A stretch of 64,000 nt of DNA, taken from Eucommia ulmoides. Its lineage: Eukaryota; Streptophyta; Magnoliopsida; Garryales; Eucommiaceae. The stretch spans positions 4,055,311 to 4,119,310 of the forward strand of contig CM028328.1 of assembly GCA_016647705.1 (NCBI GenBank), given 5' to 3'. The notes below the pieces were generated by a model, which did not search any database, had not been told where the DNA came from, and worked only from the letters and a program-made list of their open reading frames with translations. The translations under genes were made by a program, and so were the position numbers. Shown piece by piece: positions 41,302 to 53,204 of this stretch (position 1 is its first letter; the number at the start of each line of letters is the position of its first letter).

Positions 41302-41997
41302 TAGAAACTCAATGGACATAACTCACTCTCAAAAGACGCCTTATAAGATGAGGATTGCCATAGGCTTTATATATAGCTCAGGATCCAGGACACAAGCGAT
41401 GTTGGATTCGACATGCCCATCGTGCGCAGGGTGGACTTTTGAGAAACCACTGCGAATGGATATCGGGGAAGGGCCCAACATCGATTTGAGATTCAACACG
41501 CCCGCTCACGTGTAGAGTGAATTTTTTGACTAACCACTACGAACGGATATCCGGGGGCCCAACATTGATGTGAGATTCAACACACCCAACTTCAGATAAG
41601 TGCCCTGACACTGATACCATGTAGGAAATCAATGGGCCTAACTTACTCTCACAAGACGTCTTAAAAGATGGGGATTGTCCTAGGGTTTATATATAGCTTA
41701 AGATCAGGTGACACAAGCAATGTGGGATTCAACACGTCCCGTCACATCAAGGTGGATTTTGCCAAACTACTACGAACGAATATCAGGTGTCCAACATCAA
41801 TATGAGATTCAACACGCTCTCTCATGTGCAGGGTGGACATTTACAAACCACTGTGAACGGATATTAGGGGACTAACATTGATGTGGGCTTCAACATGCCC
41901 AACAACATATAAAAGTCCTGGTTTTGATACCATGTAGGAAGCCAGCGTGCCTCGTTCACTCTCACAAGACGCCTTGAGAGAAGAGGATTACCCTAGG
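41302..41997. repeat. ~316-bp tandem repeats, 2.2 units
   Basis: Units begin GTAG(G)AAxxCAATGG...CTAACTxACTCTCA at 41302, about 41620 and about 41935, and end TTTGATACCAT or CTGATACCAT. The third unit is cut after ACCCTAGG at 41997, exactly where the minus-strand Tat-like LTR begins. Related units lie at 28886-29258. Confidence 0.75.
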
Positions 41998-44287
41998 TGA
42001 TGCGCCCCGATTTTCCAAAAAGAAAAAAATAATAAATAATAAATAATAAATATGCTTAAGAAGAGAAGGGGTTTTTAAAGCGCCGGTTTTCTCAAAAAAT
42101 ATACTTAGGTTGTTTTAAAAAATAAGGAGTCGCCATCTAGTATTGGATTTAAATGGTGTACTAGGTCACCGAATTTTCAGAAAATAGTTTAAAAGGCCTA
42201 AGTAAAAAATTGACTCCAAAAACACGGTCAAACCAAAGATTCATTTAAAGGCTCGGGGGTCGGTTACGCTCGGGGAAGGTGTTAGGCACCCCAAGACGTC
42301 CGTCCAAAAACGGTACCTTATGTCCAATTAAGTCCAATTAGTTTAATCCAAGTGTTTTATTTTATTTTGAAATCATTCCCTTCTCATAAAATCTTTTTGG
42401 TATTTTTCACAAATAAAGTAAGACAAGTTTTTGGATTTTTGGGAATATTCCTCCGATATAACCTCTTATCGAATATTAAGGATTCGACAAGGATGGTCCC
42501 CGAGGGAGTTTTATGTATGTTTCCGAGGGACTTCTTTAATTTAAATAGGCAAACTTAAAAATAGATAAATGAGGTTTGAAAATATGAATGCAAAACTACA
42601 TCTAAATGATTTTTTTTTTTTAAGTGACTAAATAAAAAAATAAATGATTTAATTTAATGAATGAAAAGTGTAAGTGGTGAAAGTGTACTGAACATGCCGT
42701 CTAAATAGTGCAACGAGTAAATATGCTAGATGGATGCAAAAAAATTATTTTAAATTTGCCCGATTAATTTAAAGAAGTCTCGATTTGAAATTCCCTTAAA
42801 TTCTATGGATATGAGAATTAAGGGAGGTTTTGCGGAAACAATTTAGGTGAAATTAATATTTCCGTAACTTAAACGAAATCCCACGATAAAATTATTGAGG
42901 GAAGAGATTTCGTAAAACCATTCGTTTCTAAATTCCACTCAGGTCGAGGAATGAAAACGAGGCCACGAAAAACTCTCTCACGATTTATCGGATCGTCGAA
43001 TTTAACTTAAGATTCGTAAGGATTAATTTCTACCAATAATTTTTATTTTTATTTTTATTTATTCTTTTTTTTTTTTTTCTGATAAGAGGAATAAAATAAA
43101 CAAAAATAAAAAATTGCAGAAAAATAAAAAAATAAAATGTAACAACATAAATAATAAAACATCATTCACCTCACGCTCGAGGTTAAGGGAAACCTGTCCC
43201 GATGTTTTCATCAGATTATCGGACGACTTTTCTTTTTCTTTTTCTTTTTATTTGTAAACGAAACAAAAAAATACAGAAATAAAATAAATAAAAAACAGCG
43301 GGTGTCCTCGTCTAAATGCTTAAAGATTCAGATTGAGAATGAGGAATCTCGTCTTGGTGTTTTTCATCGAGTCATCGGACGACAATAAATAAATAAAATT
43401 TACAAGAATTTAAACTATCGAGATATTTAAATAAATTGAAAAAATAAAAAATATACCTGTTCTAGGCCAAGAATCTTGACGCTTGGGCTTTTCTCTCATG
43501 TGGATCGCTTCCCGAAAGGGTTTTGAGAATCACTCTTCTAAAGGGGGTGACTCCTCTCAATTTCTGAATGAATAAAGTAGGAAGATGAGGGTCCTATTTA
43601 TAGGAGAAGATTGGGCATGAAAAAAATACTTTAGGAAACCCTAAAACTAGGTTTGGCTGCCAAACCCAGTCCAAATTAGACTGGGAAAGGGTAAAATTGG
43701 AAATAAATACAAAAATAACCGCCTCTAGGGTTGCGAGTGCGTGTAATCACGCGCCCAATCACCGCCTCAGCAAGTCGGCGACACGTGGTAGCAGGCCACT
43801 GGCTCTTTTCAATTGTTTTCCCTTTGTGTATCAGCCAAAACAGGGGGGCCCGCAACCCTCTCTCTTCTTTCTCTTCTCTTCTCTCTCTCTCTCTGGCGCT
43901 GTGCAGAGAAAGTGGGCAGGCGGGCCCGCTGCCGCCTCTCTCTCTCTCTCTCTCTTCTCTTCTCTTTCTTTTCTCTAATCTTTCTCCCTCTCTCTCTTTT
44001 CTTCCTATTTCTCTCTCTCTCTCTCTTTTCCTCTCTCTTTCTCTCTTCTCTCTTACGGTTTGGACCCCAAAAGAGGGTCCCACAATTTTTCTCTATTCAC
44101 AATTTTCCCCCCATTTTTCTCTTCTTTCAATTCCACCCCATTCCCTTATTTCGGATTTTCTCCTCTTTCACTTCACTCCCTTTATTTTGCATTCTTTTAA
44201 TTTCAGTCCCATTTTTCTTCTTCCAATTTCACACTTTTTTTTTATCTTTTTATTTTTTTGGGGGACGGTCAAAATGTCGTGTTTACA
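41998..44287 (-). repeat. 3' LTR of the Tat-like element (2290 bp)
   Basis: On the minus strand it begins TGTAAACACGACATTTTGACC and ends GGGGCGCATCA. It shares with the gag-only element's LTR the start, the TATA context CCTATAAATAGGA (box at 43602-43595), and the end block GGTACC...GGACG...GTGCCTAACACC. A CT-rich low-complexity tract fills 43855-44060. It lacks the palindrome cluster and the 120-bp repeats, so the middle of the LTR differs between the two elements. Confidence 0.85.
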
Positions 44288-44302
44288 ACTGCCCCTCTTT
44301 GT
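44288..44302 (-). other. Polypurine tract of the Tat-like element
   Basis: On the minus strand, ACAAAGAGGGGCAGT directly precedes the LTR start TGTAAACACG. It matches the tract of the gag-only element. Confidence 0.75.
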
Positions 44303-44394
44303 CATGCGAGTTCCACTTGCTTGACAAAGATAAAAGATCACGTCATTTTGATCGTCCCATTTTTCAAAGTGAATTTTCAACAATAGAAAAAATA

Positions 44395-44850
44395 AAATGA
44401 CTCATGACGACTCATGACAAAAAAATATCCATTTAGAGGATCGTTTGGAGTAATAAAAGAATGACTCATGATGACACTCATGACGAACAAGTGTCCATTT
44501 AGAGGATTGTTTAGAGTAATAAAGAATGACTCATGATGATACTCATTACGAACAATTGTCCGTTTAGAGGATCGTTTAGAGTAATGGAAAAAAGAGACTC
44601 ATGATGAACAATTGTCCGTTTAGAGGATCGTTTAGAGTGATGAAACAAAAAGAGAGAGACTCACGATGATACTCATGACGAACAATTGTCCGTTTAGAGG
44701 ATCATTTAGAGTAATGAAAAAGGACTCATGACGATATTCATGACGAACAAGTGTTCGTTTAGAGGATCATTTAGAGTAATCTAAAAGGACTCATGACGAT
44801 ACTCATGACAAACAAGTGTCCGTTTAAAGGATCGTTTAGAGTAATCTAAA
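44395..44850 (-). repeat. Tandem repeats before the 3' LTR of the Tat-like element
   Basis: About eight units of 55-66 bases with the core ACTCATGACGA...GAACAAGTGTCC..TTTAGAGGATCGTTTAGAGTAAT. In reverse complement they match the 66-bp repeats at 22141-22720. They are more diverged than the first three units of that array. Confidence 0.85.
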
Positions 44851-46323
44851 AATAACTCAATCCCCAAACCACTTGGCTGGGGACAAAAGAAATTCCAAAG
44901 ATATAAAATATGCCCCAGCTTGTGGCTGGGCAAAAATGAGCGAGCAAAGATATAAAATGTGCCCCAGCCTTTGGCTGGGGTCGCTCTTGGATGACCGAAC
45001 CTTTACAAGTTGCTTATGTACCTTAACATTACGCCGAGGATCAGGTTTAACGTAGTTCACTGAACGCCCCTTTTAGGGCAAAACATATACCTGAATGCTC
45101 ATTTAGAGCTTTTGAGTTTTCAGCAATAAGAGTCTCCAACTCGAGTCGGAAGGTAAGAAGTCCTAGTGATAGGAAAATCCATACTTCCAGTCCCTTTGAG
45201 ATCCCTGTAACGGACAAACATAAAAATTTAGTCTGAAATTTGTTACCTTTGACGACTCACAATTTCGTTCCCCCCTTTTTCGTCGCGATCATTTGACTGA
45301 CGGTGCTTGACTTCCACGGGATAGTATCGAGAGATTCTTCCGTCTCATCTTTCTTTCAATTTTAGAGGTGCACCTTCTGGAGGTTCCTCTAGGCTATTGA
45401 CGAAGTCTAGTTCTAGACAACCAACTTTTATTTCTCTATACCTGCCGATTCTCACTTCATCTCTTCTGCTGGGCATCCTTAGTATTAGGGGAATTATATA
45501 CTCCTGCTTGTTTTGTATTTTTTTTTTTTTAAATCCTGCAAAACTGATTTAGCCAAAATATGGAAAAATGTGTAAAACCTTAATAAAATAGATACCTTTA
45601 TCACCAGAAATGTTGATTGTGAGATTCCAAGCCAGATTGTCTGACAAGTATGATTTTAATGCAAATTTGAGCCATATTTGATGTTTTTTTTCACAGATTC
45701 CAACTCTGCTCAAATCCATCAAGTTCCGAACACGAATTTTTTTTACGGTCAATGAAAGTCGGCCACAGTGAAAATTTCGAAAATGGCCCCCGGAGCTATC
45801 TAACTGTTTTTGTTTTATCACGGTGTCTACATTCTTTTCCTGACACTCTTTCGAGTTTTCACCATGTTCGAGCCGTACTTTTTTTTTTTTTTTTTTAAGA
45901 AACAAATAATCACAAATCAAAATAAACTTACTTGGAAAAGAAATGTATTTATTAGGCAAAGTATTTCTTTACAGAATTCGAGTTTAGAGGCTCGGGAAAT
46001 ACATCACCATCCATTTCCTGGAAAATCAACGCTCCACCTCTCAAAACCTTGTGAACAACATAAGGACCTTCCCAATTTGGCGCGAACTTGCCCTTAGCTT
46101 CATCTTAGAAAGGAAAGATTTTCTTCAATACCAACTCACTGACCTTGAAGACTCTGGGGTGTACCCGCTTATCATGAGCTCTGGTAATTCTCTGTCTGTA
46201 ACATTATCCATGGCATATCGCTGTTAGCCGCTTTTCGTCGATTAAACAAAGTTGGTTCGACCTTTGTTGTACCCATTCAGTTTCATCAAGTTCGGCCTCC
46301 GTGAGCACTTGCAGAGATGGAAT
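44851..46323 (-). other. 3' non-coding region of the Tat-like element
   Basis: It contains GCCCCAGCxTxTGGCTGGGG-type inverted motifs at 44910-44980 and parts matching 21660-22140 of the gag-only element. Just after integrase (46150-46010) there are traces of the integrase C-terminal tail. No other gene is seen. Confidence 0.6.
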
Positions 46324-47050
46324 TTACACCTTAGCCGGTATCACCGCTTCTGTGCCGTAGACTAAAGAGTAGGGGGTTGTCCCTGTCGAGGTCCGAACCG
46401 AAGTCCGGTAAGCCATCAAAGCATATGGCAGCATATCATCCCACTCTTTATAGTTATCAATCATCTTCCAGAGGATTTTCTTTATATTCTTATTGGCGGC
46501 TTCCACTGCTCCATTCATCTTTGGATGGTAAGACGCTGAGTTTCTGTGCTCGATCTTGAACTGCTGACATATTTCCTGTATTTTCGATCCCTCCAGGTTT
46601 TTAGCGTTGTCGGTTATCAGTGCTTGCGGCAAACCGTATCTTGACACAATATTTTCTTTGATGAACCGGGCTACTGTCCTTTGAGTCACTCAGGCCAAGA
46701 AGACAACCTCTACCCACTTGGTAAAATAATCAATTACCACTAGAATAAAGCGATGACCACTCGGCGCCTTAGGGGTAACTTATCCAATAACGTCCATACC
46801 CCACATTGAGAAGGGTTATGGGGCCGCTAAGCAATGAAGTTGCGAAGGTGGGACATGGATTTGATCGCCGTGAATCTGACTCTTATGGCATCTTCGAACA
46901 AACTACACACAATCGCTTTCCATCGTTAGCCAAAAATGACCGGTCCTCAAGATTTTCTTTACGAGAATAAATCCACTCATGTGAGGTCCACATATGCCAC
47001 CATGGACCTCTTTCATCAACTGGATGGCCTCTTCAACTTCAACACATCTC
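46324..47050 (-). pseudogene. Integrase (broken)
   Basis: The zinc-binding segment appears at ~47050-46910 (GGICGPHMSGFILVKKILRT, WLTMESDC). The core is visible as YFTKWVEVVFLA after several stops (46800-46690). Then 46689-46324 is open with LITDNAKNL (second catalytic Asp) and HPKMNGAVEAANKNIKK (catalytic Glu), followed by YRTSVRTSTGTTPYSLVYGT. Stops between 46700 and 46900 disable the enzyme. Integrase would insert element cDNA into the chromosome. Confidence 0.85.
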
Positions 47051-47299
47051 AACAGGCCCATGTTAGGGAAGCGTTTGTACAGTGTCTCCCCGCTTAGAAA
47101 GAATTGGCCAGCTAACCTCCGGAGAGTTTTTCGCTCAACACTCGATGCCCCTTCTGGATACTCTAAATTTTTTAGAAAGCTCTTTATGTCATGGTACCAT
47201 GGTTCTTTGGCTGGTTCGGATTCAAGTTGGCAACAGTGGGTCGGTCGGCGCTGAACTCGGATTGCCACCGGAATGATATCATCCTCCTCCCGAGTGATA

Positions 47300-47700
47300 A
47301 AGATCATAGACACCAAGGTAGCTAAGGCATCAGCAAAGTCATTCTTGAGCCTCTGTATGCTTTCAAATTCGATCATCGTAAATCGCTCGCACAACTCCAG
47401 GTGGTGATTGTTATAGGCTATCAAGGTTGGATCTCTCGTGGCATACTTATGCGTCACCTGATTGATTATCAACTCAGAATTCCCGAACACTAGCAATTCT
47501 TTGATCTACATGTCGATAGCCAACTAGAGTCCCAAAATACATGCCGCGTACTCAGCTCGGTTATTAGTACTCTGGAACTTTAACTTGGAAGCCACCGGAT
47601 AATGCTGCTTGCTCAGAGAAACCAGAACGGCCCCGATTCTGGCCCCTCGAGAGTTCACGGCGCCATCGAAATATATTTTCCAAACTATTTCCTCTTCTTC
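47300..47700 (-). pseudogene. Second RNase H (Tat-type), broken
   Basis: It starts WKIYFDGAVNSRGARIGAVL with the catalytic Asp in YFDGA, then FQSTNNRAEYAACILGL with the Glu in NRAEY. After two TAG stops near 47500-47525 it continues VFGNSELIINQVTHKYATRD and NDFADALATLVSM, with the last Asp in ADALA. A second RNase H after the usual gypsy RNase H is characteristic of the Tat lineage. The two stops in otherwise conserved sequence show recent decay. Confidence 0.85.
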
Positions 47701-48260
47701 TTCCTCTATCGCATGAATCGACTCGTCAGGGAATAGCGTCTCAAGAGGCTGGTGATCCGTTTGAGCTGGACAACTAGCCAATTGATCTGCTATCGCCTGA
47801 ACCTTCACTGACTTTTGGGTCTTATAGATGATATTGAACTCCGATAGCAGCATCTGCCATTTTGTAACTTTTCCTGACAGAATCGATTTATCGAAGATGT
47901 ACTTTAAGGGATCTATCATGGCTATCAAGTAGGTAGTCAGTCGGAGCATATAATGGCGCAGTCTCTGAGCAGACCAAGCCAATGCACAACAGGTCCTCTC
48001 CAGCCAGGTGTAATTCTCCTCATACTTCGTAAAGCGCTTGCTGAGGTAGTTGATGACTTGTTCTTTCTTTCCAGATTTATCGAGCTGTCCAAGTATTGCT
48101 CTCATTGAAGAGTTAAGAACTGACAAATATAGCAACAACGGAATCCCTTCTCGAGGCGGCACCAGAATTGGAGGGTTGGTTAAATAGGATTTAATATTCT
48201 CTAAGGCATTCTGACAATCCACATTCCATCGCCCGTCACTCTCCTTTCGATGTAGCTTGA
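47701..48260 (-). pseudogene. Gypsy RNase H and connection region
   Basis: The frame 48222-47701 shows FTKYEENYTWLERTCCALAW, LRHYMLRLTTYLIAMIDPL and LSGKVTKWQMLLSEFNI, the usual Ty3/gypsy RNase H following RT. In this clade it is often catalytically degenerate, and the acidic residues are hard to place here. The frame runs straight into the second RNase H. Confidence 0.8.
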
Positions 48261-49491
48261 AAATTGGCTCACAAGTGGCAGTGAACTAGAAGATGAATCG
48301 GGTTATGAAATTCAATCGGCCAAGAAAACCTTGGATCTCCTTCTTATATTTCGGTGGTGGCATCTCACAAATGGCCTTCGTGTTTGCAGGATCAATCTCG
48401 ATTCCATGGCGGTTAACCATGAAACCAAGAAGTTTTCCAGAAGTTACCCTAAAAGCGCATTTTGTCGGATTGAGCTTGAGTTGATATTTTCAAAGTCTGT
48501 CGAACATCTTTTTCAAATAGTAAAGATGATCCTCGTTCTCCTGAGATTTAACGATCATGTCATCCACATATACCTCTATCTCCTTGTGCATCATATCATA
48601 AAAGAAGGTTGTCATTGCTCTTTGGTACGTTGCCCCGGTATTTTTGAGACCGAAAGGCATCGCCCTATAGCAAAAGACTCCCCACGGTGTGGTGAAGGCT
48701 GTCTTTTCTTGATCTTCCTCATCCATTAGAATTCGATTATACCCAGAGAATCCATCGACGAAAGAATAGAGCTTTCACCCCGCAGTGTTGTCGATGATGA
48801 TATGAATGTTTGGTAGTGGAAAATTATAATTCGGACTTGCCCGGTTGAGATCACGATAATCTACGCAGACTCTGATTTTTCCTGAAGACTTTGGTACTGG
48901 GACAACATTTGAGAGCCATTCACTGTAATTACAAACTTCGATGATTCGGGCATTGAACTGCTTCACAATCTCATCTTTAACCTCAAGGCTGACAGTAGGC
49001 CTCAACTTCCTCAACTTCTGTTTGATCGGTACACTCTCAGGCTTTAGCGACAGCTTATGGGTTATGATACTTTTGTCTAGCCCTACCATGTCATCGTAGG
49101 ACCAAGCAAACATATCTTGATAGGCAACCAGGAGCATCGTCAATTCTTTCTTTTCCAAAGCGGTGAGGGCTGATCCAATATTTACTTCTTTCAACTCCTC
49201 CAGGGTCGCCAAATTTATCAATTCTGTTTCGTCAGCGCCAGGAATCGGCTTGTTTTTAAATTTCGCAAAGACTTTTCGGATCTCACCATCGTCTGGTTGG
49301 CAAGAGTCATCTTTTGTTTCCACTCCCATCAGATTATAGCCCGCTTCTGTATTGAAATCATACTCATCGCATTCTAGCTTAGTTATATCGCATGCATCAT
49401 ACACTAGTAACTTAGGCAACCTGAAAGAGTAAAATTTCAAAATTTTAGACCACAGATTGAATAAAATAGAATTGCATTTATTAAATTTCAA
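48261..49491 (-). pseudogene. Reverse transcriptase (broken)
   Basis: The open part 49491-48777 ends with YSEWLSNVVPVPKSSGKIRV, CVDYRDLNRASPNYNFPLPN and HIIIDNTAG, then a TGA where a conserved residue of the palm is expected. It resumes as FCYRAMPFGLKNTGATYQRA and VYVDDMIVKSQ (catalytic YVDD, near 48572-48545). Further stops follow at 48490 and 48290. All RT blocks are present and in order, so loss of function is through point mutations. Confidence 0.9.
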
Positions 49492-49499
49492 AGAAAGCC

Positions 49500-50800
49500 A
49501 TTACAAAGCAAAATCTCTTTCCATCCAAAAGGCTAACTGAATGGAAGGGTGAGTACAGAAAATCTCCCCAATTTTACCGAAACACCCGGCAAATCGGGAG
49601 GGAATAAGAATCCCAATTTTTTAGTTTCTCACCCCTTTTGGTTCGAATATCGGACCCAAGACTTGATCCTGCATTCTTTCCCAGAATTACGTTCACAACT
49701 TCCTCAATCAGTACTTTCTCAGGGTGTAACTCGAATCCTATAGTCTCTTCCCCTTTGTTGATGGTTTCTGCCGGATAGGGGAAGGTGACCCGGATATGTG
49801 GAATTTCTATTGGCCGGTTGTCTAAGAATCCGTCCTTCTTCCTTTGGAATAATTTCGCCCGGTCTGCTCTTGTCGGCTCGTATCCCAACCCGAATCTCTC
49901 CATTTTCTCCTTGTCTTCTATCGGATCTGTAATTCCATCCAGGTTCTTGCTCAGTCCTCATCCGGGGATGCATCCCAAAGACCTCATCTCTTTAGCAACA
50001 AAGGCCATAGTATTAGATAATGACGGTGCCAACTCGTGTCCTCATTCCTTCACGAAAGTAGCATTCGCAACGTCGAACACATGATAAGAGACTTCAATCT
50101 TCTCTTTCTCCTTTTCCTCATCTATTAACGGGACATATAAACTTATCGCTTGACGGGAGGGTGCGATATCCGAATCGACTTTGATCACATAAAGTATGTC
50201 GTCAACGATGAACTTGATCTTCTGGTGTAGGGACAAAGGCACCGCCCCAGCATTATGAATCCACGGCCTCCCCAACAACAAGTTGTACGAAGCAGGTATT
50301 TCGAGCACTTAAAACTTTACGTTGAACTGGAGCGGGCCAACTTCGATTGGTAGGTCAATCTCTCCGACGCTATCTCTCCTGGCCCTATCGAAAGTCCTAA
50401 TAACCGTTTTTGACGGTCGAATCTGTGACAAATCTATCTCCATTTCTTCTAATGTTGACAAAGGGCAGATATTCAATACTGAACCATTGTCAACCAATAC
50501 CCGAGCTATGAACATTTCGTGGCTTTCGACTGTGATATTCAGGGACTTGTTGTGATCTGTTCCTTCTTCGTCAATCTCGTTATCGGTGAAAGTGATGGTG
50601 TTAAAACCTAGGACCTGCTCGACCAGAGTGACAAACTTTTTCGGAGGGATTGTGCTAGGCAAGTGGGCTTCATTTAGAACTTTCAGCAATGCTTGTCTGT
50701 GTACTTTTGAGGACAAGAGTAGTGAGAGCATCGAGATTTGCGCCGGCGCTTTGCTGAGTTGCTCCATTATCTTGTATTCTGAATTCTTCATTACCTTTAA
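49500..50800 (-). pseudogene. Retroviral-type aspartic protease and flanking region
   Basis: FIARVLVDNGSVLNICPLST (near 50520-50450) carries the active-site motif as DNGS in place of the common D(S/T)G, a variant found in this lineage. After a stop, PASYNLLLGRPWIHNAG at about 50300-50250 is the second conserved block (LLGRPWIH). The part 49903-49574 is open with no known domain. The protease would cleave the Gag-Pol polyprotein. Confidence 0.75.
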
Positions 50801-51239
50801 GAAGTCGTGAGCCTCCTAATCTGACACTGGCTTTTTCAAAGCCCCCATTGGTTCCCTCACAGGAACCCTGATCAAATCTTGTGGCATATACACCCTTCCA
50901 GACCAAGTGATTCCATCGGTTTCTCCTGCTGAGATTGGAAATTATTCTCCTTCTCCTATTTTAGCGATGATCTCATAATTCCAAGGGACCTTATTGAGAT
51001 TTTCCACCGGCTTTTGGATCGGAAAAGACAAAACTAGAGATTTCTCCAATTTTTTGGCTACCCTTTCTGGATGCAATTCGAACCCTCCGTCGAGAACCTC
51101 CGGGTGTAAATAAACACCACCAATATCGATCACATCAACTTCTTCCTCGACCTCCTCTGTGAAAATTAGATTGACGCCACTTCCTGAGGAGGCGTGTTCA
51201 GGCAACGGATTCTGCTGATAGTTCGGCGTATCGGTCTCA

Positions 51240-52343
51240 GGTTTTTTAGGAAACGTGATGGCTCATGTCCGTATGAACTCCCTGATCTTGTCCTTTAGCT
51301 GAAAGCACTGCTCGGTCGCATGTCCTCTAGTTCCTGAGTTGTATTCACAGAAAGCATTTGAAGAAGTTGCTTTACTCCCAAGTTTAACTTCGTAGAATGG
51401 AAGGGGTGTCAGTATCCCCTACTTTAAACAATTCCGGTACAACTCGGTGATGGAGACCGGAAGGTCTAGTAGCTCTTTGTCATCGTTCCGGAAGTTTTCC
51501 CCCAGTAGTATGAGGTAGAGAACCTTGGTGGTATTGGGTTCTTGGCCTGAGGGTGTGGTTAGGAATTTGAGGCGGAGTCTTCGAGTTTGGCTGATATGTA
51601 TGGTAGGAGGATGTTTGGTAGGTTTGGGGATAATACTAGGGAGTATGGTTTTGGTAAGGGAGAGGTACGTTTTGGTAATAGCGGGGACGACTTTGGGAAT
51701 AGGGTTGGTTCTGAGAATAATGTTGGTTTTGGCGATTTTGAGGAGGGTAGTTGTGATATTGGTTGTTCTGGTTTGAGTAGTTTTTGGGATATGAAGCTTG
51801 GGGGTAGTTCTGGTGATAGGTTTGCTGGGGGGGAAACGACAACAACTACTTCATTCTCCTTCTTCTTTAGCGGGGCTGACCTCCTAGTCGGATCGAGCAA
51901 GGTCTCTTCAATCTTTTCGTTTCTTATTCCTTCTTTTGTCACCTCGGCTTACTTGATCGCATCGCCGAAGGATGTCACTGCTATGCTTGAGAGATCTCGA
52001 TAGAACGGGGGCGTCTGGATTGACTTAAATATCTCCAACTGAGCCTCATCGCTCAGCCTAGGGATAACTTTGGCAGCTTCTTCCCTCCAGCGGGCAGTAT
52101 ACCTTCGGAAGCTTTCATCTTTTATCTTCAGTATCTGGTAAAGGGTATTACGGTCTGGTGTGGCATCTTTATTGTACACATACTGTTCACAGAAGGCCTC
52201 TACCAGATCCTCGAACGTCTTAATCTATGCCATGTCTAAGGTCATGTACTAGCTAAGAGTCGGTCTTTTCAATGATCGCCGGAACATCTTCAGGCAAAAG
52301 TCTTCATTCCGAGTATGAACCCCCAACTCCTCTTTGTAGATAC
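51240..52343 (-). pseudogene. Gag, C-terminal two-thirds (broken)
   Basis: It aligns with residues ~260-620 of the gag at 18307-20295. YNKDATPDRNTLYQILKIKD and RYTARWREEAAKVIPRLSDE lie at 52179-51990, EEGIRNEKIEE near 51930, a Pro/Gln/Asn/Tyr-rich part at 51850-51590, and FCEYNSGTRGHATEQCFQ near 51355-51300. Stops split it into several frames. The N-terminal third is absent because foreign sequence begins at about 52344. Confidence 0.85.
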
Positions 52344-53204
52344 TGTAAGACCTCAATCGTAGCACGTACGTCATTTTAGTTGCATTTCAGAGTAAGTGAG
52401 AAAATTCGGGGCGAAATCGGGTTAATTAAAATCCAAATTAAAAAGTGGAGGGGTTAAATTTCAAAGTTAGAAAACATTCTATCCAAGATTGGCTTTTAAC
52501 TGAAACTTTTCGGGGTAAAATTACAAATGTGAAAAATTTGGACTAAAAAGAAGATTTTAAGAAATTAAGGGGAGAAAAGAGTAATTAAAAATAAAAGATT
52601 ATATATATATATATATATATATATATGCCTTGGGTGTGATCTGAGATCGGTCGGGACAGAGGAAGAGAGCGAGTAGCGACGTGGCAACGAGAGATCAAGT
52701 CTCCAACCACTAGATTCATGCATATATATATGCTCATGCATATCGTGATTAAAAGATCTCAAAAGAAAAATCTAGAAAAAAAAAAAAAAACAGAGGAGAG
52801 AGAGGGGATCGGGGGTAGTGTTCGGACGGCCGGCGAGAGGGGGCGGTATGATCGTCGCCATTGCCGTGTTCCTCCGGAAGGCTGTGGGTGTGAGAGGGTG
52901 TGATCATCTCTGCCGGGTTCAGGCATGTGAGTGTGTATGTTTGTGCTCTGTTCAGTGCCACCGTTGCTGCGGTGTGTGAGTCGTCGACGGTGACCGACAA
53001 TGTGTGTGTGTGTGTTCTGAAAATTAAATGTGGGTTTGTGTGTGTTTGTGTATTCTGGGTGTGTGTGTGTGTGTCCAACTGCTATGAATGTGTGTGTGTG
53101 TGGTTCCGGTTGTAGGTAAGTCGTCGGAGTGGGTAGAGAGAGAGAGAAGTTCGGTCCGGCGATGTGGGCTGTCTGTATTTTATAATATTTAAAAATTGTT
53201 ATGA
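52344..53204. other. Unclassified repeat or LTR start, low complexity
   Basis: It starts TGTAAGACCTCAATCGTAGC directly at the gag break, which looks like the 5' end of another LTR. It contains an AT microsatellite (52600-52624) and a GT-rich tract (52920-53105). The open frames here are low-complexity. No right end was identified. Confidence 0.35.

Larger units (their letters stand above)
41998..52343 (-). mobile_element. Tat/Ogre-like Ty3/gypsy element with pol, 5'-truncated
   Basis: On the minus strand, in order: gag (52343-51240), protease (~50600-50050), reverse transcriptase (49490-48490), RNase H (48220-47720), a second RNase H (47690-47300), integrase (~47050-46324), tandem repeats, polypurine tract, and 3' LTR (44287-41998). 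The dual RNase H is the hallmark of the Tat clade (Ogre, Retand and relatives). Many in-frame stops make it inactive. The gag N-terminus, leader and 5' LTR are missing, since the sequence changes at about 52344. LTR ends, TATA box, polypurine tract, 3' repeats and gag match the gag-only element at 15870-24868. Confidence 0.9.

Noticed and set aside
43676-44400. Overlapping open frames of 90-197 codons on both strands
   Set aside because: They come from a CT-rich low-complexity tract inside an LTR and show only Ser/Leu/Phe or Arg/Glu runs.
50942-51205. Separate host gene with acidic Val-rich product
   Set aside because: It lies within the gag-to-protease part of the Tat-like element, in the same orientation, and shares an HPEKV/HPERV block with the neighbouring frame at 49574-49903.
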